A stretch of 64,000 nt of DNA from Pseudomonas persica. Lineage in GTDB: Bacteria; Pseudomonadota; Gammaproteobacteria; Pseudomonadales; Pseudomonadaceae. The stretch covers positions 62,001 to 126,000 of the forward strand of contig NZ_OLKL01000008.1 in NCBI RefSeq assembly GCF_900291015.1. Reading direction: 5' to 3'. A model generated the notes under the pieces. That model did no database searches, was not told the DNA's origin, and was given only the letters and a program-made list of their open reading frames with translations. Positions 55,956-64,000 of the stretch are shown in pieces (positions within the stretch are counted from its first letter, which is position 1; each line of letters begins with the position of its first letter). Position numbers and translations under genes: made by a program.

Positions 55956-57809
55956 ATGCTTGCCGCGAACTCCCGAGCCCATGTCGACTGCGTCAGCAGG
56001 GTGCTGAAGAATGCCGACCGCCTGCCGCAGGTGCCGGTGCCACCGCTGATCCTCGATTCATGGCGCCGTTCCATGGAGCTGTACCGCCTCGACCCTGCAT
56101 CCCAGCAGGGGCCGCGCATCCTCTCGCAAAGCCTGCTCAACGAATGCCGCGAACGCGCCGAACTGTTCCTGCGCATCGCCAGCGATGCCGTGGCCCGCCT
56201 GCATGAGCGGGTACGCGGTGCCGACTACTGCGTGCTGCTCACCGACGCTCTGGGGCGCACCATCGATTACCGGGTCGAGTCGGCCATCCGCAACGACTGC
56301 CGCAAGGCCGGGCTGTACCTGGGTACCTGCTGGTCGGAAGGCGAGGAGGGCACCTGCGGCGTGGCAGCGGTGTTGACCAGCAAGGCCCCGGTCACGGTGC
56401 ACAAGCGCGACCACTTCCGCGCTGCGTTCATTGGCCTGACCTGTACGGCGGCACCGGTGTTCGACCCGCTGGGCGAGTTGCTGGGCGTGGTGGATGTCTC
56501 GGCCTTGCAGTCGCCGGACGACCGCCGCAGCCAGCACCTGATCCGCCAACTGGTCGAGCAGACCGCCCGCGAGATCGAAAATGCCTTCTTCATGTACAGC
56601 GCCCAGGGCCATTGGGTGATGCGCGCCCATGGCACGCCGGGTTATGTGGAAAGCCAGCCCGACTACCTGCTGGCCTGGGATGCCGATGGCCGCCTGCAGG
56701 CGATCAACAGCCTGGCGCGTCAGCAACTGGTGGAACACCTGGGGCGTTTGCCCGAGCACATTGGCGAGCTGTTCGACATGGACCAGCTGCGCCGCGTGAA
56801 CGCATCGTCCGCGCAACGCCTGCCGGGCTTGGGTGGGTTGTACGGCCGGGTCAGCGCCCCGCGGCAGCGCCAGCCTGTACAGCCGTTGCGTCAGGCCCAG
56901 GACGCCCGCATCGAGCAGCACCTGCGGCTGGCCACACGGGTCAAGGACTGCAACCTGGCGGTGCTGGTGCAAGGCGAGACCGGGGCCGGCAAAGAGGTGT
57001 TCGCCCGCCAGTTGCACCAGCAAAGCCTGCGTCGCGATGGTCCGTTTGTCACCCTGAACTGCGCGGCCATTCCGGAAAGCCTGATCGAGAGCGAGCTGTT
57101 CGGCTACGTGGCCGGGGCCTTCACCGGGGCTTCCAGCAAAGGTATGCAGGGGCTGTTGCAGCAGGCCGATGGCGGCACGCTGTTCCTTGACGAAATCGGT
57201 GACATGCCGCTGAACCTGCAAACCCGGTTGCTGCGTGTGCTGGCCGAGGGGGAAGTGGCGCCGCTGGGCGCGGCGCGGCGGCAGCGGGTGGATATCCAGG
57301 TGATTTGCGCGACCCATCGCGATTTGGCGGCGATGGTGGCGGAGGGGCGATTTCGTGAGGATTTGTACTTCCGCCTGGCCAATGCCCGCTTCGAGCTACC
57401 GCCGCTGCGCGAGCGTGAGGACCGCTTGGGGCTGATTCACCAGTTGCTGGGCGAGGAGGCCGAGGCCTGTGGAGTTGAGGTGGTGTTGACGGATGATGCG
57501 CTGCAGGCGCTGCTGGTTTACCGCTGGCCGGGGAATTTGCGCCAGCTGCGGCAGGTGTTGCGCTATGCCTGTGCGGTGAGTGAGGGCGGGCAGGTGCGGG
57601 TGCAGGACCTGCCGCAGGAGATGCGGGGTGAAGCGGTTGGCTCGGCTGAAAGTGGGGTGTCGTGCCCGGCGCGGCAGTTGTTGCTGGATGCACTGATCCG
57701 CCATCGCTGGAAGCCGGCCGATGCGGCGCGGGCTCTGGGAATATCGCGGGCGACCTTGTACCGGCGGGTGCATGAGCACCACATCGAGATGCCGCGGATG
57801 AAGGGGTAG
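55956..57809 (+). CDS. acoR: Acetoin catabolism regulator AcoR (sigma-54 activator)
   Basis: A 617-aa enhancer-binding protein: N-terminal GAF-type sensor (ADYCVLLTDALGRTIDYRVES, cut; EEGTCGVAAVLTSKAPVTVHKRDHF, cut), AAA+ core with Walker A GETGAGKEVFARQLH, the GAFTGASSKGM sigma-54 loop and Walker B GGTLFLDEIGDM, and a FIS-like HTH at the C terminus (DAARALGISRATLYRRVHEH, cut). It is divergent from acoX, with the palindrome and -24/-12 promoter between them. Likely inducers are acetoin or its products. Confidence 0.95.
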   Translation: MLAANSRAHVDCVSRVLKNADRLPQVPVPPLILDSWRRSMELYRLDPASQQGPRILSQSLLNECRERAELFLRIASDAVARLHERVRGADYCVLLTDALGRTIDYRVESAIRNDCRKAGLYLGTCWSEGEEGTCGVAAVLTSKAPVTVHKRDHFRAAFIGLTCTAAPVFDPLGELLGVVDVSALQSPDDRRSQHLIRQLVEQTAREIENAFFMYSAQGHWVMRAHGTPGYVESQPDYLLAWDADGRLQAINSLARQQLVEHLGRLPEHIGELFDMDQLRRVNASSAQRLPGLGGLYGRVSAPRQRQPVQPLRQAQDARIEQHLRLATRVKDCNLAVLVQGETGAGKEVFARQLHQQSLRRDGPFVTLNCAAIPESLIESELFGYVAGAFTGASSKGMQGLLQQADGGTLFLDEIGDMPLNLQTRLLRVLAEGEVAPLGAARRQRVDIQVICATHRDLAAMVAEGRFREDLYFRLANARFELPPLREREDRLGLIHQLLGEEAEACGVEVVLTDDALQALLVYRWPGNLRQLRQVLRYACAVSEGGQVRVQDLPQEMRGEAVGSAESGVSCPARQLLLDALIRHRWKPADAARALGISRATLYRRVHEHHIEMPRMKG

Positions 57810-57827
57810 GGCCTGGGGCTGTTTTGC

Positions 57828-57925
57828 AGCCCAATCGCCGGCAAGCCAGCTCCCACCTCGACCGCATAGACCTCAAGCCGTGTGCAATCCCTGTCGGAGC
57901 TGGCTTGCCGGCGAGGAGGCCCTGA
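57828..57925. repeat. Variant REP pair
   Basis: Opposed units with the cgccggcaagccagctcccac core and its complement, separated by the cctcgaccgcatagacctcaagccgtg spacer (cut in meaning; 57859-57885). It lies between convergent acoR and accC. Confidence 0.9.
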
Positions 57926-57929
57926 CAGG

Positions 57930-57962
57930 CAATAAAAAACCCCGGCACAAGTCCGGGGTTTC
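57930..57962 (-). terminator. Intrinsic terminator of accBC
   Basis: On the minus strand, AAACCCCGGACTTGTGCCGGGGTTTTTTATT forms a 7-bp GC-rich stem followed by six T, about 20 bp after the accC stop. Confidence 0.9.
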
Positions 57963-57981
57963 GGTACATCACACTACTCGA

Positions 57982-59337
57982 TCACTTTTCGTTAGCCAGT
58001 TTGTGCTCGAGGTAGTGAATGTTGACGCCGCCTTTGCAGAAACCTTCATCACGCACCAGGTCGCGGTGCAGCGGGATGTTGGTCTTGATGCCGTCGACGA
58101 CGATCTCGTCCAGGGCATTGCGCATGCGCGCCATGGCTTCGTCGCGGTCCTTGCCGTAGGTGATCAGCTTGCCGATCAGCGAATCGTAGTTCGGCGGAAC
58201 CGAGTAACCGCTGTACAGGTGCGAATCCACACGCACGCCGTTGCCGCCCGGGGCGTGGAAGTGCTTGACCTTGCCTGGGCTCGGGATGAACTTCTTCGGG
58301 TCTTCGGCGTTGATACGGCACTCCAGCGAGTGGCCACGGATGACCACGTCTTCCTGGCGGAACGACAACTTGTTGCCTGCGGCGATGCTCAGCATCTCCT
58401 TGACGATGTCGATACCGGTGACCATCTCCGACACCGGGTGTTCAACCTGCACGCGGGTGTTCATCTCGATGAAGTAGAAACGGCCGTTTTCGTACAGGAA
58501 CTCGAAAGTACCGGCACCACGGTAGCCGATCTCGATGCACGCATCGACGCAGCGCTTGAACACTTCCTGACGGGCTTTCTCGTCGATACCCGGGGCTGGC
58601 GCTTCTTCCAGCACCTTCTGGTGACGGCGCTGCAGCGAGCAGTCACGGTCGCCCAGGTGGATGGCGTTGCCCTGGCCGTCGGACAGTACCTGTACTTCCA
58701 CGTGGCGTGGGTTGGTCAGGAACTTCTCCAGGTAGACCATCGGGTTGCCGAAGGCTGCACCGGCTTCGGTACGGGTGAGCTTGGCCGAGGCAATCAGGTC
58801 CTCTTCCTTGTGCACCACGCGCATGCCGCGACCACCACCGCCACCGGCGGCCTTGATGATTACCGGGTAGCCGACGTCACGGGCAATCGCCAGGGCGACT
58901 TCTTCATCTTCCGGCAGCGGGCCATCGGAGCCAGGCACGGTCGGTACGCCCGACTTGATCATCGCGTCCTTGGCCGAAACCTTGTCACCCATCAGGCGAA
59001 TGGTGTCGGCTTTCGGGCCGATGAAGGCGAAACCGGATTTTTCCACCTGCTCGGCGAAGTCGGCGTTTTCCGCCAGGAAGCCGTAGCCCGGGTGGATCGC
59101 GGTGGCGCCGGTCACTTCGGCGGCAGCGATGATCGCCGGGATATGCAGGTAGGAATCCTTGGACGATGCAGGGCCGATGCAGACCGACTCGTCTGCCAGG
59201 CCCAGGTGCATCAGTTCACGGTCGGCGGTGGAGTGCACGGCGACGGTCTTGATACCCAGCTCTTTGCAGGCACGCAGGATCCGCAGGGCAATTTCCCCGC
59301 GGTTGGCGATCAGGACTTTTTCGAGCTTCCCAGACAT
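57982..59337 (-). CDS. accC: Acetyl-CoA carboxylase biotin carboxylase subunit
   Basis: A 451-aa ATP-grasp enzyme that carboxylates biotin on AccB in fatty-acid synthesis. Landmarks: the N-terminal [35 protein letters not shown], glycine-rich loop [36 protein letters not shown] (cut) and [18 protein letters not shown] (cut). The start at 59337 (MSGKLEK) gives the standard length. It follows accB by 17 bp and ends at a terminator. Confidence 0.98.
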   Translation of the reverse strand: MSGKLEKVLIANRGEIALRILRACKELGIKTVAVHSTADRELMHLGLADESVCIGPASSKDSYLHIPAIIAAAEVTGATAIHPGYGFLAENADFAEQVEKSGFAFIGPKADTIRLMGDKVSAKDAMIKSGVPTVPGSDGPLPEDEEVALAIARDVGYPVIIKAAGGGGGRGMRVVHKEEDLIASAKLTRTEAGAAFGNPMVYLEKFLTNPRHVEVQVLSDGQGNAIHLGDRDCSLQRRHQKVLEEAPAPGIDEKARQEVFKRCVDACIEIGYRGAGTFEFLYENGRFYFIEMNTRVQVEHPVSEMVTGIDIVKEMLSIAAGNKLSFRQEDVVIRGHSLECRINAEDPKKFIPSPGKVKHFHAPGGNGVRVDSHLYSGYSVPPNYDSLIGKLITYGKDRDEAMARMRNALDEIVVDGIKTNIPLHRDLVRDEGFCKGGVNIHYLEHKLANEK

Positions 59338-59354
59338 CGTTGGTTCTCCGCGAT

Positions 59355-59816
59355 TCAAACGACGGTGAACAGCGGCTGGTCGAACTCAACCGGCTGGCCG
59401 TCTTCTACCAGGATGGCGTCGATGACACCGCCAACATCGGCTTCGATGTGGTTCATCATCTTCATGGCTTCGACGATGCACAGGGTGTCGCCTTTCTTCA
59501 CGGTCTGGCCCACTTCAGCGAAGTTCGGCGAGGTCGGCGAAGGCTTGCGGTAGAAGGTACCTACCATTGGCGAGCGGATCACGGTGCCTTTCAGGGCCGG
59601 GGCGGCAGCAGCGGCTTCGGCGGCTGGGGCAGCAGCGGCAACCGGGGCAGCAGCAGGGGCGGCAGCCATCGGCGCAGGTGCGTAGAACTGCTGGGCAGCT
59701 GGGGTCTTGCTGTGACGGCTGATACGGACCGACTCTTCGCCTTCCTTGATCTCCAGTTCGTCGATGCCAGACTCTTCCAGCAGCTCGATCAGTTTCTTGA
59801 CTTTACGGATATCCAT
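59355..59816 (-). CDS. accB: Acetyl-CoA carboxylase biotin carboxyl carrier protein
   Basis: A 153-aa carrier: N-terminal acidic domain ([21 protein letters not shown], cut), an Ala/Pro-rich flexible linker (residues 45-75) and the C-terminal biotinyl domain with EAMKMM, biotin on Lys119. It is co-transcribed with accC downstream. A strong stem-loop lies between aroQ and accB. Confidence 0.98.
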   Translation of the reverse strand: MDIRKVKKLIELLEESGIDELEIKEGEESVRISRHSKTPAAQQFYAPAPMAAAPAAAPVAAAAPAAEAAAAAPALKGTVIRSPMVGTFYRKPSPTSPNFAEVGQTVKKGDTLCIVEAMKMMNHIEADVGGVIDAILVEDGQPVEFDQPLFTVV

Positions 59817-59886
59817 TAATCATCAACTCCCAAAGGTTCGGTCAGGGGGCGAAATACAAAAAAACGTATCTGAAACGTTTCTCTCG

Positions 59887-59912
59887 AACCCTGGCCCATC
59901 GAGGCCAGGGTT
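59887..59912 (-). other. Stem-loop between aroQ and accB
   Basis: A perfect 10-bp inverted repeat (aaccctggcc / ggccagggtt) with a 6-base loop lies directly after the aroQ stop. On the minus strand it is not followed by a T-run, so it may be a partial terminator or processing site rather than a full stop. Confidence 0.6.
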
Positions 59913-59916
59913 TTCA

Positions 59917-60372
59917 TCATTTGGGCTGTGCGTTGGCAGCCAGTTGTTCCAGCGCGGACTCCAGGGCCAGGCGATAACCGCTGGCGCCCAGGCCGCAGAT
60001 CACCCCTACGGCAACATCGGAAAAGTAGGAGTGGTGGCGGAACGGTTCGCGTTTGTGCACGTTGGACAGGTGCACTTCGATGAATGGGATGCTCACCGCA
60101 AGCAATGCGTCACGTAATGCGACGCTTGTGTGGGTGAAAGCAGCCGGATTGATCAGGATGAAGTCCACACCCTCGTTGCGTGCGGCATGAATGCGGTCGA
60201 TCAGTTCGTATTCGGCGTTGCTCTGCAGGAACTGCAGATGGTGGCCCGCGGCGCGGGCACGTTGCTCCAGGTCCTGGTTGATCTGGGCCAGGGTCACGGC
60301 GCCGTAATGGCCAGGCTCGCGGGTACCGAGCAGGTTGAGGTTGGGGCCGTGGAGCACCAGTAGCGTTGCCAT
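59917..60372 (-). CDS. aroQ: Type II 3-dehydroquinate dehydratase
   Basis: A 151-aa shikimate-pathway enzyme forming 3-dehydroshikimate. The start [20 protein letters not shown] is diagnostic, followed by [39 protein letters not shown] (cut) with the catalytic pair and [19 protein letters not shown] (cut). The ATG at 60372 is used; the longer in-frame ORF from 60519 adds 49 unrelated residues. It precedes accBC, a common gammaproteobacterial order. Confidence 0.97.
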   Translation of the reverse strand: MATLLVLHGPNLNLLGTREPGHYGAVTLAQINQDLEQRARAAGHHLQFLQSNAEYELIDRIHAARNEGVDFILINPAAFTHTSVALRDALLAVSIPFIEVHLSNVHKREPFRHHSYFSDVAVGVICGLGASGYRLALESALEQLAANAQPK

Positions 60373-60551
60373 CTGCGGATTCCTTGGATTTGTAGGGCAA
60401 TTCGACACAGCGCGGCGAGTGTGCCGTAAAGCGACGGCAAGTGTCCAGTTCCCGGCAATAGCCAGCACGATGTCCGAGGTTCGCGCGAAGTATGTGACCA
60501 AATAATTAAATTTGGTCACTGATTTCAGGATTTTTCACAGCTCGCGGGAAG

Positions 60552-62324
60552 TTATAGACCGACTTTGTCGCGCACGCGTGTCAAAATTTGCGCAAATTCA
60601 CCGGCATTTATCTCGCCAATGACCCGATCAGCGGTTATTTCGCTACCGTTCGCGGCAAAGAACAACAGGGCGGGAGGGCCGAACAGCTGGTAGCGGTCGA
60701 GCAGGCTGCGTTGTTCGGCATTGCTCTCGGTGATGTCGAAACGCAGCAGCTTGAAGCCGGCCAGTTGCGCTTGCACCTGCGGCGCGGTGAGCACCTCGCG
60801 CTCGATCACCTTGCAGCTGATGCACCAGTCGGCGTACCAGTCCAGCAGTACCGGTTGGCCGGCCGCCTTGGCCTGGGCCAAGGCGGCGTCCAGTGCGGCG
60901 GGGGTGGTGATGGTCTGCCAGCTATCCGCCTGCAGCGCCGGGCCGTTGCCTGCGGCCACAAGGGTTGCCGGCGGCAGCGGGCGCAGCGGGTCGCCCTGGC
61001 CGCTGAGGGCGCCGTACCAGCAGGCCAGGGCGTACACCAGCAGGGCCAGGCCAAGCAGTTGGGCCAGGCGCTGACGCGCGGTCTTGACGACAAACTCCAG
61101 GGCGCCGAGGAACAACGCCACGCCAGCGGCGAGGAAACCGACCAGCAGCAAGGTCAGCGGGCCTGGCAGCACACGGCTGAGCAAGCCGATGGCCAAGCCC
61201 AGCAGCAGGACGCCGATGGTGTTCTTCACCGTGTTCAGCCAAGGGCCGCTTTTCGGCAACCAGGCCGCGCCACCGGTAGCCACCAGTAGCAATGGTGCGC
61301 CCATGCCCAGGCCCAGGGCGAACAGCTTGAGTGCGCCGCCCAGGGCATCGCCACTGGCGCTGATGTACAGCAACGCACCGGCCAGGGGCGCCGACACACA
61401 CGGCGAAACCAGCAGGCTGGAGAGTACGCCCAGGATTGCCGCGCCTAGCAGCGAGCCGCCCCGGGTGTGGCTGGCGACGTTGTTCAGGCGGTTGCTCAGG
61501 GCTTGCGGCAGCTTCAGTTCGAACAGGCCGAACATGGCCATGGCGAACACCACGAAGAACAGCGCGAAGGGCACCAGCACCCAGGCCGACTGCAGGCGCG
61601 CCTGCAGGTTCAGGCCGGCGCCGAACAGCCCCATCAGGGCGCCGAGTACCGCGAAGCTGGCCGCCATCGGCAGCACGTAGGCCAGCGACAGCGCCAGCCC
61701 GCGCAGGCCGCCGGCCTGGCCACGCAGCACCACGCCGGAGAGGATCGGCAGCATCGGCAGCACGCAGGGGGTGAAGGTCAGGCCGACCCCGGCGAGGAAG
61801 AACAACAGCAGCGCCTTCCAGGTCCAGGCGTGTTCACCGCTGGCCGGGGTGCTTGCGCCGCCTTCGCCGTCGATGCTCAGGCGTGCGGTTTCCGGTGGGT
61901 AGCACAGGCCTTTGTCGGCGCAACCCTGGTAGCCCACCAGCAGGGTGAAGGCGCGCGGGTCGTTGCGCGGCAACTCGATATCGAGCACGCCGTGGTACAC
62001 CTCGACGTCGCCGAAGAACTCATCGTGCTTGGCCTCGCCCTTGGGGATGTTTGGTGTGCCCAGGGCGATATCGGCCGGTTCGGTGCGGAACTGGAAGCGG
62101 TGGCGGTAGAGATAGTAGCCAGCGGTGGCGACGAAGCGCAGCTTGATGGTTTGCGCATCGGCCTGGACCAGGTTGAGCTTGAAGGCCTCGTGTACTGGCA
62201 GGAAGTCGGCGTTGTTGGCCAGCGAGGCTGCGCCAAGGGTGGCACTGGGGCGGTTGTCGAGCAGGCCCGTGGCGAAGGCAGGGCTGGCCAGCAGCAGGAA
62301 CAGCAGGAAAAACAGGCGGCGCAT
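60552..62324 (-). CDS. dsbD: Thiol:disulfide interchange protein DsbD
   Basis: A 590-aa inner-membrane reductase that passes electrons from cytoplasmic thioredoxin to periplasmic partners. Signal peptide, N-terminal alpha domain with the GCADKGLCYPPE Cys pair, eight-helix core with conserved Cys in FTPCVLPM and SPCVSAPL, and a C-terminal thioredoxin domain with WCISC. The start at 62324 (MRRLFFLL) gives a proper signal; the longer ORF translates a REP. Maturation of c-type cytochromes such as the one at 24004 would need it. Confidence 0.96.
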   Translation of the reverse strand: MRRLFFLLFLLLASPAFATGLLDNRPSATLGAASLANNADFLPVHEAFKLNLVQADAQTIKLRFVATAGYYLYRHRFQFRTEPADIALGTPNIPKGEAKHDEFFGDVEVYHGVLDIELPRNDPRAFTLLVGYQGCADKGLCYPPETARLSIDGEGGASTPASGEHAWTWKALLLFFLAGVGLTFTPCVLPMLPILSGVVLRGQAGGLRGLALSLAYVLPMAASFAVLGALMGLFGAGLNLQARLQSAWVLVPFALFFVVFAMAMFGLFELKLPQALSNRLNNVASHTRGGSLLGAAILGVLSSLLVSPCVSAPLAGALLYISASGDALGGALKLFALGLGMGAPLLLVATGGAAWLPKSGPWLNTVKNTIGVLLLGLAIGLLSRVLPGPLTLLLVGFLAAGVALFLGALEFVVKTARQRLAQLLGLALLVYALACWYGALSGQGDPLRPLPPATLVAAGNGPALQADSWQTITTPAALDAALAQAKAAGQPVLLDWYADWCISCKVIEREVLTAPQVQAQLAGFKLLRFDITESNAEQRSLLDRYQLFGPPALLFFAANGSEITADRVIGEINAGEFAQILTRVRDKVGL

Positions 62325-62430
62325 GGCGGACTCGCGAGGTGGAACGTGCTGGGCATGATAGCGGAGTTGGTGCGGGTTTGGGCCATGCTGGCGTTGGGGG
62401 CGACACATGGCCGCTGGCTCATGTGCCGCC

Positions 62431-62540
62431 TGTGCCGGCCTCTTCGCGGGTAAACCCGCTCCCACCTCGACCGCATAGACCTCAAGCCATGCGCTAACCC
62501 TGTGGGAGCGGGTTTACCCGCGAAGAGGCCGGCACAGGCC
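62431..62540. repeat. REP pair forming a long hairpin
   Basis: Outer arms tgtgccggcctcttcgcgggtaaa (start) and the complementary end near 62540 flank the cctcgaccgcatagacctcaagcca-type spacer, the same spacer as at 57859 although the REP subtype differs. Confidence 0.92.
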
Positions 62541-62543
62541 AAC

Positions 62544-64000
62544 CTAGACTCTGAAGGCCCGCACCGCCCGGTTCAGTTCACCCCCCAGGCTAAGCAGCTG
62601 CTCGCCTTGCTCACGCCCCTCGCCAATGCGCTGCAGGTTGTCCTCACCCAACTCATGAATCCGCCCGCTGTGGTCGCGAATCTCACTCACCGCACCACTC
62701 TGCTGCGCCGTGACATCGGCAATCCGCACCGCCGTTTCCGAAATGGTGCGAATTGCACAGACAATCTCGTCCAGCGCCCCGTCCGCCGCCTGGGCCTGGT
62801 TGGCCGTGGCCTCGGCATGCTCAAGCTGCGCACGCATCCCGGCCACTGAACTTCTGGCGGCCTGCTGCAAGCGGTCGATCAGTGCCTGAATCTCGCCGGT
62901 GGCCCCGGTGGTGCGCTGTGCCAGTGAACGCACTTCATCGGCCACCACGGCAAAACCACGGCCCATCTCACCGGCACGGGCCGCTTCGATCGCGGCATTC
63001 AGCGCCAGCAGGTTGGTCTGCTCGGCAATCGAACGGATCACCGTCAGCACTCCGCCGATGGTGGCCGACTCCTCTGCCAGTTGCTCGATCATGCGGGCGT
63101 TGCCCTGCACCTCGTCAACCAGCTCACGCAAGCCCGACAGGCTTTGGCCGATCACCGTCTGGCCGTGCTCTACTGCACGCCCGGCATCGCGGCTGGCGTC
63201 GGCGGCGGCGCTGGCGTCGCCGGCCACTTGCTGGATGGTCGCTTCCAGTTCACCCAGGGCATCGCGGATCTGCCCGGTGTCGCCGGCCTGGCGTTCGGCG
63301 CCGTCATGCAGGGCGGCACTCATGCCGGCCAGGGCGTGGCTGCTGCCAGCCACCTGCTCGGCGTTGTGGCGGATAGTACCCACCAGCTCCACCAGGTACT
63401 GGCGCAGGCGGTTGAGCGATTCCTGGATGTCGCGCAGTTCGCGGTTGGTCCTGCCCAGGGCGATGGCCGCGGCGAAGTCTCCCTCGGCCCAGCGCGACAG
63501 GGCCGGGGCCAGGCCGGTCAAGGTGCGCGCCAGGCGCCGTTGCAAGGTGTCGATCAGCAGGGCGATAAGCAGGATAAGGCCGATCATCAGGCCCTGGATG
63601 ATGCGCACTTCGGCGGCAATTTGCGCGTGCTGGCCACGTACCTCGGGCTCCAGCGCCGCGATGGCCTGCTGCACGGCCTCCAGACGCTGGCCGGTGCTGG
63701 CCGCCAGGGCGACGCGGCGCTCGATTTGTTCGCGGGTGCGCTGCAGTTCGCCCGGGTAACGGCTGAGCAGGCTCTGCAGTTCACGCTTGAGGCCAACGGC
63801 AATGTCTTCCTGCTGGGCGCTGGCCTGGGTTTCCAGGCCCATCATTGCGGCGAAGTCGTCGGCACCGGACTCGGCGGCGCGGGTTACGCCCAGCAAGGGC
63901 AAGGCGTCGATCGCCTGAGCCTGGGCGCGGATCAGTTGCAGCTCGCGCTCTACTTCGTCGGCCAGCTCCGGGCGGCCACTGCTGACCAGCTTGTCCCGGG
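62544..64000 (-). CDS. Methyl-accepting chemotaxis protein (partial, cut by window end)
   Basis: At least 485 codons of a chemoreceptor are visible; the N terminus lies beyond 64000 and the frame is open to the edge. It shows part of a helical periplasmic sensor, a TM near 63540-63600 ([20 protein letters not shown]), a HAMP-like region, and the cytoplasmic signalling hairpin with [19 protein letters not shown] and [16 protein letters not shown]. Ligand is unknown. The C terminus ([13 protein letters not shown]) is complete. Confidence 0.95.
   Translation of the reverse strand, partial: RDKLVSSGRPELADEVERELQLIRAQAQAIDALPLLGVTRAAESGADDFAAMMGLETQASAQQEDIAVGLKRELQSLLSRYPGELQRTREQIERRVALAASTGQRLEAVQQAIAALEPEVRGQHAQIAAEVRIIQGLMIGLILLIALLIDTLQRRLARTLTGLAPALSRWAEGDFAAAIALGRTNRELRDIQESLNRLRQYLVELVGTIRHNAEQVAGSSHALAGMSAALHDGAERQAGDTGQIRDALGELEATIQQVAGDASAAADASRDAGRAVEHGQTVIGQSLSGLRELVDEVQGNARMIEQLAEESATIGGVLTVIRSIAEQTNLLALNAAIEAARAGEMGRGFAVVADEVRSLAQRTTGATGEIQALIDRLQQAARSSVAGMRAQLEHAEATANQAQAADGALDEIVCAIRTISETAVRIADVTAQQSGAVSEIRDHSGRIHELGEDNLQRIGEGREQGEQLLSLGGELNRAVRAFRV

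Overview
This window looks like chromosomal DNA of a Pseudomonas putida-group bacterium. The GC content is high and genes are densely packed. About seventeen intergenic loci carry the ~35-bp REP palindromes typical of P. putida, with a core resembling CGCGGGTAAACCCGCTCCCACAGG. The blocks rib-nusB-thiL-pgpA, dxs-ispA-xseB, eutBC-eat-aldB, aco and accBC-aroQ-dsbD occur in the order I remember for that species group; I could not run a comparison. I saw no tRNA, rRNA, CRISPR array, transposase, integrase or prophage structural gene.

Layout. 0-6 kb: an HxlR regulator divergent from an MFS exporter, an OmpW porin, and a four-gene ABC/metal-binding operon (ZrgA-like protein, ATPase, FtsX permease, DUF3299) behind a Zur-like palindrome. 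6-8.6 kb: a small unknown gene, a thioredoxin-TPR protein (YbbN/CnoX), a methyltransferase and a YbaY lipoprotein. 8.6-17.3 kb: nrdR-ribD-ribE-ribBA-ribH-nusB-thiL-pgpA, a periplasmic binding protein, ribA, a membrane protein and a BtuF-like protein, all on the plus strand. 17.4-21.7 kb: dxs, ispA, xseB, then a second DHBP synthase (ribB) under an FMN riboswitch. 21.8-23.9 kb: rtcB and two small Pseudomonas-type genes (DUF6124-like, DUF3077). 24-32.4 kb: a copper-resistance operon (copA, a Met/His-rich protein, copB, a cytochrome c with a His-rich tail) and a MacAB-like exporter with two different permeases. 32.8-36.6 kb: a LexA/S24-like regulator, ppa, mtfA, a DedA protein and a GNAT. 36.7-44.4 kb: ethanolamine catabolism (eat, eutB, eutC, aldehyde dehydrogenase) with a sigma-54 activator. 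44.4-47.5 kb: mpl, ubiX, a small lipoprotein and an SDR-like protein. 47.5-49.9 kb: a MORN-repeat/caspase-fold lipoprotein and a DUF6124 gene. 50.3-57.8 kb: acetoin/2,3-butanediol catabolism (acoX-A-B-C-bdh) with AcoR. 57.9-64 kb: accC, accB, aroQ, dsbD and a chemotaxis receptor cut by the window end.

How the parts work together. The rib genes are split into a housekeeping operon, where RibBA has a RibA-like half without the zinc cysteines and is backed by a separate RibA, and an FMN-sensing ribB. Ethanolamine is imported, split by EutBC to acetaldehyde and oxidised by the aldehyde dehydrogenase. Butanediol and acetoin are cleaved by the Aco complex. Both pathways have a dedicated sigma-54 activator and visible -24/-12 promoters.

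The most unusual feature is a structured element placed upstream of both DUF6124-type genes (23.2-23.35 kb plus strand; 49.86-50.04 kb minus strand). A similar stem scaffold at both loci encloses a locus-specific segment. That segment is complementary to a stretch just upstream and partly to another just downstream. It could be an RNA switch or an invertible or mobile DNA module. Also notable are REP pairs translated in frame inside two genes, and the MORN-caspase lipoprotein.
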